A stretch of DNA of 7,670 bases, from the NCBI GenBank assembly GCA_030150335.1, contig JASLGC010000218.1, forward strand, positions 1 through 7,670. The letters are read 5' to 3'. Under the pieces are notes generated by a model. The model was not told the origin of the DNA. It made no database searches and saw only the letters and a program-made list of their open reading frames with translations. Position numbers and translations under genes: made by a program. Origin of the DNA: Flavobacterium sp. (GTDB lineage Bacteria; Bacteroidota; Bacteroidia; Flavobacteriales; Flavobacteriaceae). Below are positions 1 to 7,567 of the stretch, piece by piece. Each line of letters starts with the position of its first letter. Positions within the stretch are counted from its first letter, which is position 1.

Positions 1-2772
1 TTAGAAGTTGTAACGTAATGAAACGTTCCATGTTCTTCCATTTCCGAAGTAAACTTCATTAGCCGTATCAACACCTTTCCAAGATGTTTTATTTGCTTTC
101 GTATCTTCAGAATGAATATTAGTTCTAGAATAAGAAATGTAAGTTGTATCAAATACGTTGTTTACATTCACACGCATTGAAACACTATTTTGCTTTTCTT
201 TACCAACTTTCATTTTATATGATAAACCAGCATCAAACAAATTAAATGAAGGTAATGAAATTGACCCTCTATTATTTTCTGATCCAAAATCAGTTGGGTT
301 AATTGCAGCGTAGAATTTATCGTTGTAACGGAAGTTTCCGTCTACTTTTAATCCTTCTACAATTTCATAAGCAGCTCCTAAATTTAAAATAAATTGTGGA
401 GCATCACCCACTTTAGCACCATCTAAAAATAAAGTCTTTTGCATTGGTTGACCATTTTCACCTAAAATAGGATCATTAGTCTGTTCATTTAAGAAATCAG
501 CACTAACATTTCCTTTATACTGCCAATCTCCCCAAGATAAAGATCCAGTAATATCTAAACGATCGATTGGGTTGTAAATAAAGTCAACTTCTAATCCCAT
601 ATGTACTTGTTCAATTCCATATAAGTTAGCATATCCAGGAGTTTGCACTCCATCTTTACCTACACCAAATACATCTCTTTCAAAAATTCTTTGAATTCTA
701 TCTTTCCAAGACGTACGGTATAAGTTAACATTACCTCTAAATTTCTCTAAACGTAATCCGTACCCTAATTCTAATCCAAAAATCTTTTCATTTTTTAAAT
801 TAGGATTCTCCGTATTACTATTATTGATATAAACACCATTGTTCATAAATGGTTGACGAGAAAAATAACCTGAATTTACAAAAACATTATGATGTTCATC
901 AATGTTATAATTCAAACCACCTTTTACACTTCCACCTGCTAAACTTTTCCAAGAAGTCTTATAATCTGAAGCTCCTTTTTCAGTTCTACGATCATATCCC
1001 ATATAATCAATACGTCTAAACCATTGGTTAGAGATAGATCCTTGTACAAATACTGTTAATGCATCTTTAGAGTACTCTACTTGTCCAAATCCACCTAACC
1101 ATTTAACGTTTCCATCATTATCATAAGCTACCTTTTGTCTCTCTGACCAATCAACCCATGGATTTGCAGGAGCTTTACTAGTATATGTATCTGTAAGTAA
1201 ACGAGAACCTACATTTTTATTTGCTACATCGATATAACCAGGTGCACCTAATAAATTATCTAAAACTTGGAAGTGATAACCAACATAAGTACGTGCATCT
1301 ACACCAATGTCAAAGTTCCAATTTTCATTTACTTTAGCATTCAAGTTCATAACTGTTCCGTACCAATCATGTGAGTTTATACTTGTACGACGTACAAGTC
1401 CATTTTTAGCTGTAGAATAATATTCTCCATCTTCCATTGCTTTATCTTTCCCAAAGTCTCCTACATGTTTACCTGAGTTCCATGCAGCAATATCGTCAAA
1501 ACGGATATGCCCATTAGCATCCTTAAAGAGTCCATCTCTTTGACCTCTTCCATTAATATTTCCAATAGAACCATTACCTCCACCACGGCCCCAAGAACCA
1601 TAAGCAACAGTATTCAAAGTGAAAATTTCATTAATTCTAAAATCCCAGTTTACAGAACCGATTGGTTTATTATAGAAGTTTCTAGCCCAAGAAAAACCTT
1701 TTCCTTCATACATTCCATAATCTGCATTATAGCGTCTGTTTGGTTTATTATTATCACTATACTTTAAATAATCAGCAATAGTAGGATTTGTACTACTTTG
1801 ATTATGCCACTGATTAGCACCTGTAAAAGTAAATTGGATATTGTGTTTAGTATTTTTAGAACGGTAACCCAATCCTAAGAAATAAGCAACACTCTCAAAA
1901 TCTGTTCCTTCTACATAACCATTACCACGTGTATAAGACATTAATAAAGATGCAGATAAACCATTTTCTAAAATTCCAGTATTGTAAGAAGCAGATCCTT
2001 TAAAGTAATCATTATTACCAACTCCTGCAGAAAGAGATCCTCCCTCTTTCATATCTGAAGTTTTTGTAATAATATTCATAGTACCTCCTACAGAAGAAAT
2101 CGCAATCTTCGAAGAACCTAATCCTCTCTGCACTTGTACAGCAGATGCAATATCTTGAGCACCAGCCCAGTTTGACCAATAAACAGAACCACCTTCCATA
2201 TCGTTAACAGGCATACCGTTAACCATTACAGCAATGTTCTTTTGATCAAATCCACGGATATTAAGTTTAGAATCTCCAAAACCTCCACCAGCTTGAGAAG
2301 CATAAACAGAAGGTGTTGTATTTAAAATTTCAGGAAATTCTTGAGAACCAAGTTTTTCTTGAATTGCTGCAGCTTTAATAGTAGATACCGCAACAGGAGT
2401 TTTACGATCTTTCGCTACGTCAGCAACACCCATAATAACGATGTCATCTAACATATTCTCATCAGCAGCTAAAACAATTGTTCCTAAATTAGCTTTATTA
2501 TCAGCGCCAATTTTGTAACTTACTGTTTTTGACTGGTAACCAATAAAAGAGAAAATAACTTCTCCTTTTTCAGAAGAAACATTTAGTTCAAAATTTCCAT
2601 CCATATCAGTAGATGTACCATTTTGTGTTCCCTTTACGACTACTGTTGCACCAGGTAATCCCGATTGGAATTCACCATCGATAACAAGACCAGTAATCTT
2701 GTTTTGTGAAAGTGCGGATACTGAGGTAAGAATCATTACCATCATCAGCATCCAGTTCTTCAAGTTTTTCAT
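1..2772 (-). CDS. TonB-dependent outer-membrane receptor, ligand unknown
   Basis: This is a complete 923-residue TonB-dependent transporter, an outer-membrane beta-barrel that imports a bound ligand using energy from TonB-ExbBD. Residues 1-22 form a signal peptide ending near ALSQ. Residues 24-103 are a carboxypeptidase-regulatory-like (CarboxypepD_reg) domain (GLPGATVVVKGT, GTSTDMDGNF, FIGYQ). DDIVIMG at 109-115 is the probable TonB box. The plug spans about 120-238, with NIRGFDQKN at 171-179, VNGMPVNDMEGG at 184-195 and a GLGSS...SVGGTMNI segment. The rest is an aromatic-rich barrel ending in NVSLRYNF with a C-terminal Phe, as outer-membrane proteins do. I chose ATG at 2770-2772 because it places MKNLKNW directly before the hydrophobic signal segment. 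The longer in-frame GTG at 2806-2808 overlaps the promoter -7 element. It is shorter than typical SusC proteins (about 1000 residues), and no SusD gene lies in the window, so glycan uptake is not supported. The ligand is unknown. Confidence 0.95.
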   Translation of the reverse strand: MKNLKNWMLMMVMILTSVSALSQNKITGLVIDGEFQSGLPGATVVVKGTQNGTSTDMDGNFELNVSSEKGEVIFSFIGYQSKTVSYKIGADNKANLGTIVLAADENMLDDIVIMGVADVAKDRKTPVAVSTIKAAAIQEKLGSQEFPEILNTTPSVYASQAGGGFGDSKLNIRGFDQKNIAVMVNGMPVNDMEGGSVYWSNWAGAQDIASAVQVQRGLGSSKIAISSVGGTMNIITKTSDMKEGGSLSAGVGNNDYFKGSASYNTGILENGLSASLLMSYTRGNGYVEGTDFESVAYFLGLGYRSKNTKHNIQFTFTGANQWHNQSSTNPTIADYLKYSDNNKPNRRYNADYGMYEGKGFSWARNFYNKPIGSVNWDFRINEIFTLNTVAYGSWGRGGGNGSIGNINGRGQRDGLFKDANGHIRFDDIAAWNSGKHVGDFGKDKAMEDGEYYSTAKNGLVRRTSINSHDWYGTVMNLNAKVNENWNFDIGVDARTYVGYHFQVLDNLLGAPGYIDVANKNVGSRLLTDTYTSKAPANPWVDWSERQKVAYDNDGNVKWLGGFGQVEYSKDALTVFVQGSISNQWFRRIDYMGYDRRTEKGASDYKTSWKSLAGGSVKGGLNYNIDEHHNVFVNSGYFSRQPFMNNGVYINNSNTENPNLKNEKIFGLELGYGLRLEKFRGNVNLYRTSWKDRIQRIFERDVFGVGKDGVQTPGYANLYGIEQVHMGLEVDFIYNPIDRLDITGSLSWGDWQYKGNVSADFLNEQTNDPILGENGQPMQKTLFLDGAKVGDAPQFILNLGAAYEIVEGLKVDGNFRYNDKFYAAINPTDFGSENNRGSISLPSFNLFDAGLSYKMKVGKEKQNSVSMRVNVNNVFDTTYISYSRTNIHSEDTKANKTSWKGVDTANEVYFGNGRTWNVSLRYNF

Positions 2773-2807
2773 TTTGTAAGTGTAAGTGATAAAATTAATT
2801 TTCGCCA

Positions 2808-2834
2808 CAAATGTACAAAAACATCAATATGCAA
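2808..2834 (-). promoter_or_regulatory. Probable promoter of the TonB-dependent receptor gene
   Basis: The minus strand reads TACATTTG at 2815-2808, a full match to the Bacteroidota -7 consensus TAnnTTTG. A TTG at 2834-2832 could serve as the -33 element, but the 16-bp gap is shorter than the usual 19-21, so the upstream half is weak. Initiation near 2803 would give a leader of about 30 nt before the ATG at 2772. This position argues against the upstream GTG start. Confidence 0.6.
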
Positions 2835-2872
2835 TGTTACCTTATCATTAAATTTTAACTCACCTCGCTATT

Positions 2873-2885
2873 TAGAATAATTCTA
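2873..2885. repeat. 13-bp perfect palindrome between pgi and the receptor promoter
   Basis: TAGAAT-A-ATTCTA is a perfect inverted repeat with a single central base. It begins immediately after the pgi stop codon and lies about 60 bp upstream of the receptor's -7 element. It has no T-tract and is too short and AT-rich to be a convincing terminator. It could be an operator or simply chance. Confidence 0.3.
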
Positions 2886-4502
2886 TTATTTTTTGTTTAA
2901 ATAATAATTTAACAAAAACTCAGTAGAGCTATCATGTTTACTGATATTTTTTGTTTTTATTTCATTTTGTATATTTTTTGCTAAAACTTTACCATACTCT
3001 ACACCAAACTGATCAAAGCTATAAATATTCCATATAATACCCTGAACAAAGGTCTTATGCTCATATAAAGCGATTAAAGCACCTAATGTTTTTGGAGTCA
3101 ACTTATTAATCAACAGCGTATTTGAGGGTTTATTCCCACAAAATTCGCGAAAATTACTCAAAAAAGTGTTTTTATCCGATTCATAAACCTCCCCAGCTTT
3201 TCCTTTTAGCAATGCTTCACTTTGTCCGAAGAAATTTGACATTAAAATATCATGACTTGAATCTCCTTCTACAAATGGATTCACAAAACCAATAAAGTCA
3301 ATTGGAATAACTTTTGTTCCCTGATGAAATAACTGAAAAAATGCATGTTGCGCAGAAACACCTACTTCTCCCCAAATCAAAGTTCCTGTTTGGTAGTTGA
3401 CAGGCATTCCACTTCTATCCTTATTTTTTCCATTACTTTCCATAATCATCTGCTGTAGATGCGCTGGAAATTTTTCCAACACTTGACTATAAGGAACAAC
3501 GGCTTCAGTTTCATACCCATAAAAATTGTTGTACCAAACGCTTAATAAAGCCATAACTACTGGTAGATTCTCATCAAATTCGGCTTCTTTAAAATGAATA
3601 TCCATTTCATAAGCTCCATTTAAAAGCTGCTCATAGTTTTCGTATCCCACAGCTAAAGAAATAGACAAACCAACGGCGCTCCATAAAGAAAATCTCCCTC
3701 CAACATAGTCCCACATTGGATAAATATTCTCTTTTGATAAACCAAAGTTTTGAGCCTCCTCTATTGATGCTGATACCCCAATAAAATGCTTATTAAAATC
3801 TTTGCCAAATAAAGAGTCCTTTAACCAAGTTCTAACTCGTTTTGCATTCTCAATTGTTTCTTGTGTAGTAAACGTTTTAGAAACGATCAAAACCAATGTA
3901 GTTGCGGGATTAAGACCTTTTAAAACAGAATGCAAATAATCATCATCTACATTCGAAATATAGTGAATTCCGAGATCATTACGATAATTGACCAAAGCAT
4001 TAACAACCATTTTAGGTCCCAAATCAGATCCCCCTATTCCAATATTGATTACATCAGTAAATCTTTCACCTGTAGATGAAAGATACTCTCCATTCAATAC
4101 TTTATTGGTGAAATCTTTAATGCGATTTCGTGTAGACTTGATATCTATTAAAATATCATTCCCTTCCAATTCCATAACTTTCCCATCAGAAAAATCACGC
4201 AATGCAGTATGTAAAACAGAACGACCTTCTGTTGCATTTATTTTTTTTCCATCAAACATTGCATTAATCCCATCCTTTAACCCCACTTCTTTTGCTAGGT
4301 TAAACAACAAAGACAATGTCTCATTTGAAATCTTGTTTTTTGAATAATCTAATAAAAATTCGTTCCATTGAATGTTCATTTTCAAAGCCCTTTGAGGGTC
4401 AACCTCAAAAAGTTTTTGCATTTGAACAAACTCCATATCTCCAAAATGTTTTCTCAACTCTTTCCAAGATTGAGTTCCTGACGGATTAGTACTCTTTAAC
4501 AT
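2886..4502 (-). CDS. pgi: Glucose-6-phosphate isomerase
   Basis: This cytoplasmic enzyme interconverts glucose 6-phosphate and fructose 6-phosphate in glycolysis and gluconeogenesis. Its 538 residues fit the long bacterial/eukaryotic PGI family (about 550). Both family signatures are present: DYVGGRFSLWSAVG at 265-278 and GIIWNIYSFDQFGVEYGK at 488-505. Sugar-phosphate binding segments GIGGSDLGP (155-163) and SKTFTTQET (208-216) are intact. By alignment from memory the catalytic residues are Glu355 (in MESNGK), His386 (in AQHAFFQLFHQGTK) and Lys505, all present. The loop GEVGVSAQH departs slightly from the common GEPGTNGQH, with no obvious effect. ATG at 4500-4502 lies 14 bp after the M23 gene, with no Shine-Dalgarno sequence, so it is probably the last gene of the operon. 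No convincing terminator follows its TAA stop. Confidence 0.97.
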   Translation of the reverse strand: MLKSTNPSGTQSWKELRKHFGDMEFVQMQKLFEVDPQRALKMNIQWNEFLLDYSKNKISNETLSLLFNLAKEVGLKDGINAMFDGKKINATEGRSVLHTALRDFSDGKVMELEGNDILIDIKSTRNRIKDFTNKVLNGEYLSSTGERFTDVINIGIGGSDLGPKMVVNALVNYRNDLGIHYISNVDDDYLHSVLKGLNPATTLVLIVSKTFTTQETIENAKRVRTWLKDSLFGKDFNKHFIGVSASIEEAQNFGLSKENIYPMWDYVGGRFSLWSAVGLSISLAVGYENYEQLLNGAYEMDIHFKEAEFDENLPVVMALLSVWYNNFYGYETEAVVPYSQVLEKFPAHLQQMIMESNGKNKDRSGMPVNYQTGTLIWGEVGVSAQHAFFQLFHQGTKVIPIDFIGFVNPFVEGDSSHDILMSNFFGQSEALLKGKAGEVYESDKNTFLSNFREFCGNKPSNTLLINKLTPKTLGALIALYEHKTFVQGIIWNIYSFDQFGVEYGKVLAKNIQNEIKTKNISKHDSSTEFLLNYYLNKK

Positions 4503-4516
4503 TAGCTTTTTTATTC

Positions 4517-5758
4517 TTATTCTTCTTTAAACTTTTCACCAATAACTTTATCCAATTCTGCTTTCAATGGATTTATATGTTCCTTAAATGCAGGAATTGA
4601 TTTTTTATCCATTGGTTCTGAATTTGGTAAAGCTTGTCCCATAGGATCTACCTGAACTCCATTTTTCCAAAAACGGTAACACACATGTGGTCCTGTAGCC
4701 AATCCTGTACTTCCTACCAAACCAATCGTTTGTCCTTGATCAACATATTGACCTACTTTTACAAGTATTTTTGACATATGAAGATATTGAGTAGAGTACG
4801 TTCCATTGTGACGAACTTTTACAAAGTTACCATTTCCTGCTGTATATCCAGCACGTTCGACAACTCCAGATGCAGTAGACATAATTGGAGTTCCTGTTGG
4901 CGCAGCATAATCTGTCCCATTATGTGACTTCCATCGCTTTTGTACTGGGTGAAATCTATTCTTTGAATACTTAGAAGTAATTCTGAAAAACTTTAACGGG
5001 GCTTTTAGGAACATACTTTTCATAGGACGACCTTCTTCATCATAATAATCAATACCTTTTGTATTAGCTCTCTTATATGGAAACGAATACAAATCCTTAC
5101 CTCTAAATCTGAAATACGCAGCATCAATTTTAGATATCCCAACATAAACAGTGTCATTAATATACTTTTCTTCAATAGTAACAGCAAATCTATCTTCTGG
5201 TTGCAATTTAAAAAAGTCAATAGACCATGCAAAAATTTGAGACATTCTGGTAGCTAAAGATTGATCAACACCTTCCTTACTCAAGCTCAAAGACAAAGAT
5301 CCTTCAATTGTAGAAGCAACTGTTCTTCGCTTAATCGTAACTGGATAAGTCTTAGTATAAGCATGAATTGTATCACGCAAATCAATAACCTGATAACCCG
5401 ATATATTTGGATGATAAACAAAAGCAGCAAGTTTTTCGCTTTCCTTTTTATACTTTACTAAAGCATAAGGCTGTCCAACACGAATATTCTTAACATTAAA
5501 AGTATCTTTCACTTTTGAAACAATATCATGCACTTCTGTAGCATTCAAATTATTCATCCCGAAAATTTTACCCAAGTTATCTCCGCTTCGAATAGTGTCT
5601 TCAACCAATACATAGTCTTTTAAATTAAAACCATATAGCTCCGCCACTACTTCTTCAGCATTCTCATCTTCTACTTGAGGTTCCACAGTTGGTTCTTCCG
5701 TGTTTTTACACGAAAAAAGTACTAATGCTACCAATAAACTATATATAAATTGCTTCAA
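4517..5758 (-). CDS. MepM-like M23 metallopeptidase lipoprotein
   Basis: This 413-residue envelope protein is probably a peptidoglycan endopeptidase or a close relative. Residues 1-17 form a lipoprotein signal with lipobox LFSC, lipidated at Cys17. Residues about 53-104 (RSGDNLGKIFGM...NIRVGQPYAL) resemble the LysM-like/OapA-type domain that precedes the catalytic domain in MepM (YebA). The M23/LytM domain spans about 265-375, with HNGTD (His279, Asp283), YLHM (His327) and GPHVC (His358, Cys360). The usual motif is HxH, and here the second His, a zinc ligand in LytM, is Cys. The run YLHMSKILVKVGQYVDQGQ closely matches MepM. The start is a TTG at 5756-5758: an in-frame stop at 5771-5773 blocks extension, no in-frame ATG lies between, and the next Met is residue 68, beyond the signal peptide. 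The gene lies 29 bp after kynA and 14 bp before pgi. It may cut peptide crosslinks or have a changed activity. Confidence 0.93.
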   Translation of the reverse strand: MKQFIYSLLVALVLFSCKNTEEPTVEPQVEDENAEEVVAELYGFNLKDYVLVEDTIRSGDNLGKIFGMNNLNATEVHDIVSKVKDTFNVKNIRVGQPYALVKYKKESEKLAAFVYHPNISGYQVIDLRDTIHAYTKTYPVTIKRRTVASTIEGSLSLSLSKEGVDQSLATRMSQIFAWSIDFFKLQPEDRFAVTIEEKYINDTVYVGISKIDAAYFRFRGKDLYSFPYKRANTKGIDYYDEEGRPMKSMFLKAPLKFFRITSKYSKNRFHPVQKRWKSHNGTDYAAPTGTPIMSTASGVVERAGYTAGNGNFVKVRHNGTYSTQYLHMSKILVKVGQYVDQGQTIGLVGSTGLATGPHVCYRFWKNGVQVDPMGQALPNSEPMDKKSIPAFKEHINPLKAELDKVIGEKFKEE

Positions 5759-5787
5759 AATGTTATTTCTTTACTTCAACTTCCTTT

Positions 5788-6723
5788 CTAAACTAATCCC
5801 CAATTACCTATTTCTTCGGACGACCATAATTCTGGAAAAAATATGCGCTTTTGATATTGAGGCAACATATACTTTTTCCAATCACTTCCTCCTGTCGCTT
5901 CTTTTACCTCTGAATTTCCATCATCAAGGTATCTCTCCGCTGCTTGATAATGACCAAGCACCCAAGTTACATTAATTGTCTTATCCAAATGTCTTAAAGC
6001 ATCAACTAATTCTTTGTCATCACGAGCTTCTGCAGGCAACATTACAAATTTCTGCCATAAATTTGTTTTTTCATAGTCTTTCATGGCTTTAACAAATATT
6101 TCACAATATTTATCCTCAAAAGCTTTTAGCAAATATGATTTCTCACCTGTTTGATAATCTTTACCTGCCGCTTGCCAATACAAATACTCTAACGCTTCTT
6201 TTTCAGAAATATTTTCTTTCAGCGAATTTACAAAACGTTTGTCAATTAAATTACGCCAATCTGTACAAGCAAACTCAATTAAACGATATTGACAACTCTG
6301 AAAACCACTTGCAGGAGCAAGAGTATTTCTAAATTGCAAATATTGTTCTTTGCTCATTCCATCCTTCATTATTGTGAATGAAGAGGTAAGCATATCAAAA
6401 TACCTACTAATTCGATTTATCTTCTCTTTAAAAAAAGACACGGACAAATCTTCTTCTTTACACTTACCTATTTGGTCTATTTCCCAAAGAACCATCTTAA
6501 ACAATAATTCATTTACCTGATGGTACATAATAAAAACCATCTCATCAGGTACAATTGTTCTTTGAGTCTGTAAATTCAGCAAAGCATCTGTTTGAATATA
6601 ATCCCAATAAGTTAAAGGTTTTGCATACAGCATACCTTCTAACTGAGTATCAGTCTTTAATCCCAAGCTATCATATCTGTTTAATAAAGCATCAAACAAA
6701 CCATTAGTCAAATCATCTTTCAT
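5788..6723 (-). CDS. kynA: Tryptophan 2,3-dioxygenase
   Basis: This cytoplasmic haem enzyme oxidises L-tryptophan with O2 to N-formylkynurenine, the first step of the kynurenine pathway. The 311-residue protein carries the family landmarks: LTYWDYIQTDALLNLQ at 37-52, FIMYHQVNELLFK at 64-76 with His68 (equivalent of Xanthomonas His55), FRNTLAPASGFQS at 131-143 with Arg132 (equivalent of Arg117), LRHLDKTI at 243-250 with His245 as the probable proximal haem ligand, and TGGSDW at 277-282, which closes over the substrate carboxylate and ammonium. The C-terminal segment FFPELW is also typical. Its ATG overlaps the TAA of the upstream DUF3108 gene by one base (TAATG), which suggests translational coupling. 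The stop is TAG. No other kynurenine-pathway gene is visible in the window, so whether the product feeds NAD synthesis or tryptophan breakdown is open. Confidence 0.95.
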   Translation of the reverse strand: MKDDLTNGLFDALLNRYDSLGLKTDTQLEGMLYAKPLTYWDYIQTDALLNLQTQRTIVPDEMVFIMYHQVNELLFKMVLWEIDQIGKCKEEDLSVSFFKEKINRISRYFDMLTSSFTIMKDGMSKEQYLQFRNTLAPASGFQSCQYRLIEFACTDWRNLIDKRFVNSLKENISEKEALEYLYWQAAGKDYQTGEKSYLLKAFEDKYCEIFVKAMKDYEKTNLWQKFVMLPAEARDDKELVDALRHLDKTINVTWVLGHYQAAERYLDDGNSEVKEATGGSDWKKYMLPQYQKRIFFPELWSSEEIGNWGLV

Positions 6724-7502
6724 TATTTCTCAAATTCAAGTTTACTAACTAAATGCTTATATTCTTCCAAATCAGCTTTAAGCGATCCTACCGCCAAACT
6801 TGCCTTTATTCTAATTGGAACTTTATTATTATCTGCGGTAACCCAAACAGTCAAACTTTCTTTCTCTTTAAAAACACGTCCAGCCATTACATAAGGTCTA
6901 AACTTTAATGTTTTCACTTTACCAAACTTAGTTTTTAAAATTTCTTCTCCAAGATATTTTAATTTAAACTTAAAAACTTCTCCATCAAAAAACATTTCTA
7001 TTTCAACTGATTCTCCTTGTTTTAAAGTATTTAACCCTGGATACTTTCTCAAATAATAAAAAGCAGAAACAATATCTTGTACATCCTTTACTATTGGATA
7101 TTCTTTCTTTGTTTTCTTTTCTTTATCATTAACCAAAACTTTCATCGTTTTATAATTAAAAACTCCATCTTGGTCCTTCGTATATCCTCCCTCATCAATT
7201 TTTCTTACAAAGCGATGTGGAATTACTTCTTTCTTTTCGAAGTAACTTTCGTAATTATCGTAAACCTTAAAAAACACTTTTGGAACCCCTGTAGTATATC
7301 CAATTCCTTTTGCATGATACACAGGAACCCCATTATAAACAGTATCGGTTAATTTTAGAGTAGCTATCCCAGCATTAAACATTCCATAGCTAACGCGGAA
7401 TTTTAAAAATTCACCAGTATCAAATGCCTTAGGCAAAGTCTGTGCAAATAAACAACTTGCGCTTGTCAGAAAAGCTACAAGTAAGAAGAGACATTTTTTC
7501 AT
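6723..7502 (-). CDS. Secreted DUF3108 domain protein
   Basis: This is a 259-residue exported protein of unknown function. Residues 1-20 form a signal peptide (MKKCLFLLVAFL, probable cut near CLFA|Q). A Cys at 17 sits in SASC, a poor lipobox because position -3 is Ser, so I favour signal peptidase I cleavage and a periplasmic or envelope location. The mature part looks like DUF3108, from family features I recall: GEFLKFRVSYGMFNAGIATL near 31-50, DVQDIVSAFYYLR in the middle, and near the C-terminus LTVWVTADNNKVPIRI followed by a strand rich in charged residues. It looks all-beta, with many alternating hydrophobic residues and Lys/Glu. ATG at 7500-7502 is preceded by an AT-rich, SD-less leader. 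It is the first gene of the operon, directly under the promoter at 7520-7550, and overlaps kynA by one base. Confidence 0.85.
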   Translation of the reverse strand: MKKCLFLLVAFLTSASCLFAQTLPKAFDTGEFLKFRVSYGMFNAGIATLKLTDTVYNGVPVYHAKGIGYTTGVPKVFFKVYDNYESYFEKKEVIPHRFVRKIDEGGYTKDQDGVFNYKTMKVLVNDKEKKTKKEYPIVKDVQDIVSAFYYLRKYPGLNTLKQGESVEIEMFFDGEVFKFKLKYLGEEILKTKFGKVKTLKFRPYVMAGRVFKEKESLTVWVTADNNKVPIRIKASLAVGSLKADLEEYKHLVSKLEFEK

Positions 7503-7519
7503 ATTGGTTATATTTTATT

Positions 7520-7550
7520 CAAAAATAGTAAACAAAAAAACCCAGCCAAA
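7520..7550 (-). promoter_or_regulatory. Promoter of the DUF3108-kynA-M23-pgi operon
   Basis: The minus strand carries TTTG at 7550-7547, then exactly 19 bp, then TATTTTTG at 7527-7520. This fits both halves of the Bacteroidota housekeeping promoter (-33 TTTG, -7 TAnnTTTG) with ideal spacing. Initiation near 7514 would leave a leader of only about 12 nt before the ATG at 7502. The -33 element lies inside the terminator of the upstream transcript. Confidence 0.72.
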
Positions 7551-7567
7551 GAAATGACTGAGTTTTT
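7534..7567 (-). terminator. Intrinsic terminator of an upstream minus-strand transcript
   Basis: Read on the minus strand, AAAAACTCAGTC (7567-7556) pairs over all 12 positions with GGCTGGGTTTTT (7547-7536) around an 8-nt loop, using two G-U pairs, and runs into a seven-T tract ending at 7534. Read on the plus strand, the two wobble positions become A-C mismatches. The signal therefore ends a minus-strand RNA coming from the right, not a plus-strand one. It lies upstream of the DUF3108 gene and does not end that operon. Confidence 0.8.

Noticed and set aside
1507..1767. Plus-strand 86-codon ORF
   Set aside because: It is an antisense shadow of the receptor's barrel region with no signal, motif or promoter.
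1..2772. SusC-type glycan transporter
   Set aside because: The protein is shorter than SusC, lacks the typical SusC run after the TonB box, and no SusD gene is visible. A general TonB-dependent receptor is as far as the sequence goes.
2773..2808. Twelve-residue N-terminal extension of the receptor from GTG at 2806-2808
   Set aside because: The GTG overlaps the -7 element, so it would lie upstream of the likely transcript start, and the extension would put a polar stretch before a normal signal peptide.
3988..4347. Plus-strand 119-codon ORF
   Set aside because: It lies opposite the N-terminal half of pgi, which is strongly supported by its signatures. The antisense product has low complexity and no recognisable domain.
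5020..5232. Minus-strand 70-codon ORF inside the M23 gene in another frame
   Set aside because: It overlaps a well-supported coding frame and has no family features of its own.
5700..5975. Plus-strand 91-codon ORF across the M23/kynA junction
   Set aside because: It is antisense to two real genes. Its hydrophobic stretches are the complement of Lys/Glu-rich codons.
7077..7352. Plus-strand 91-codon hydrophobic ORF
   Set aside because: It is antisense to the DUF3108 gene. Its apparent membrane segments arise from the complement of Lys/Asn/Glu codons.
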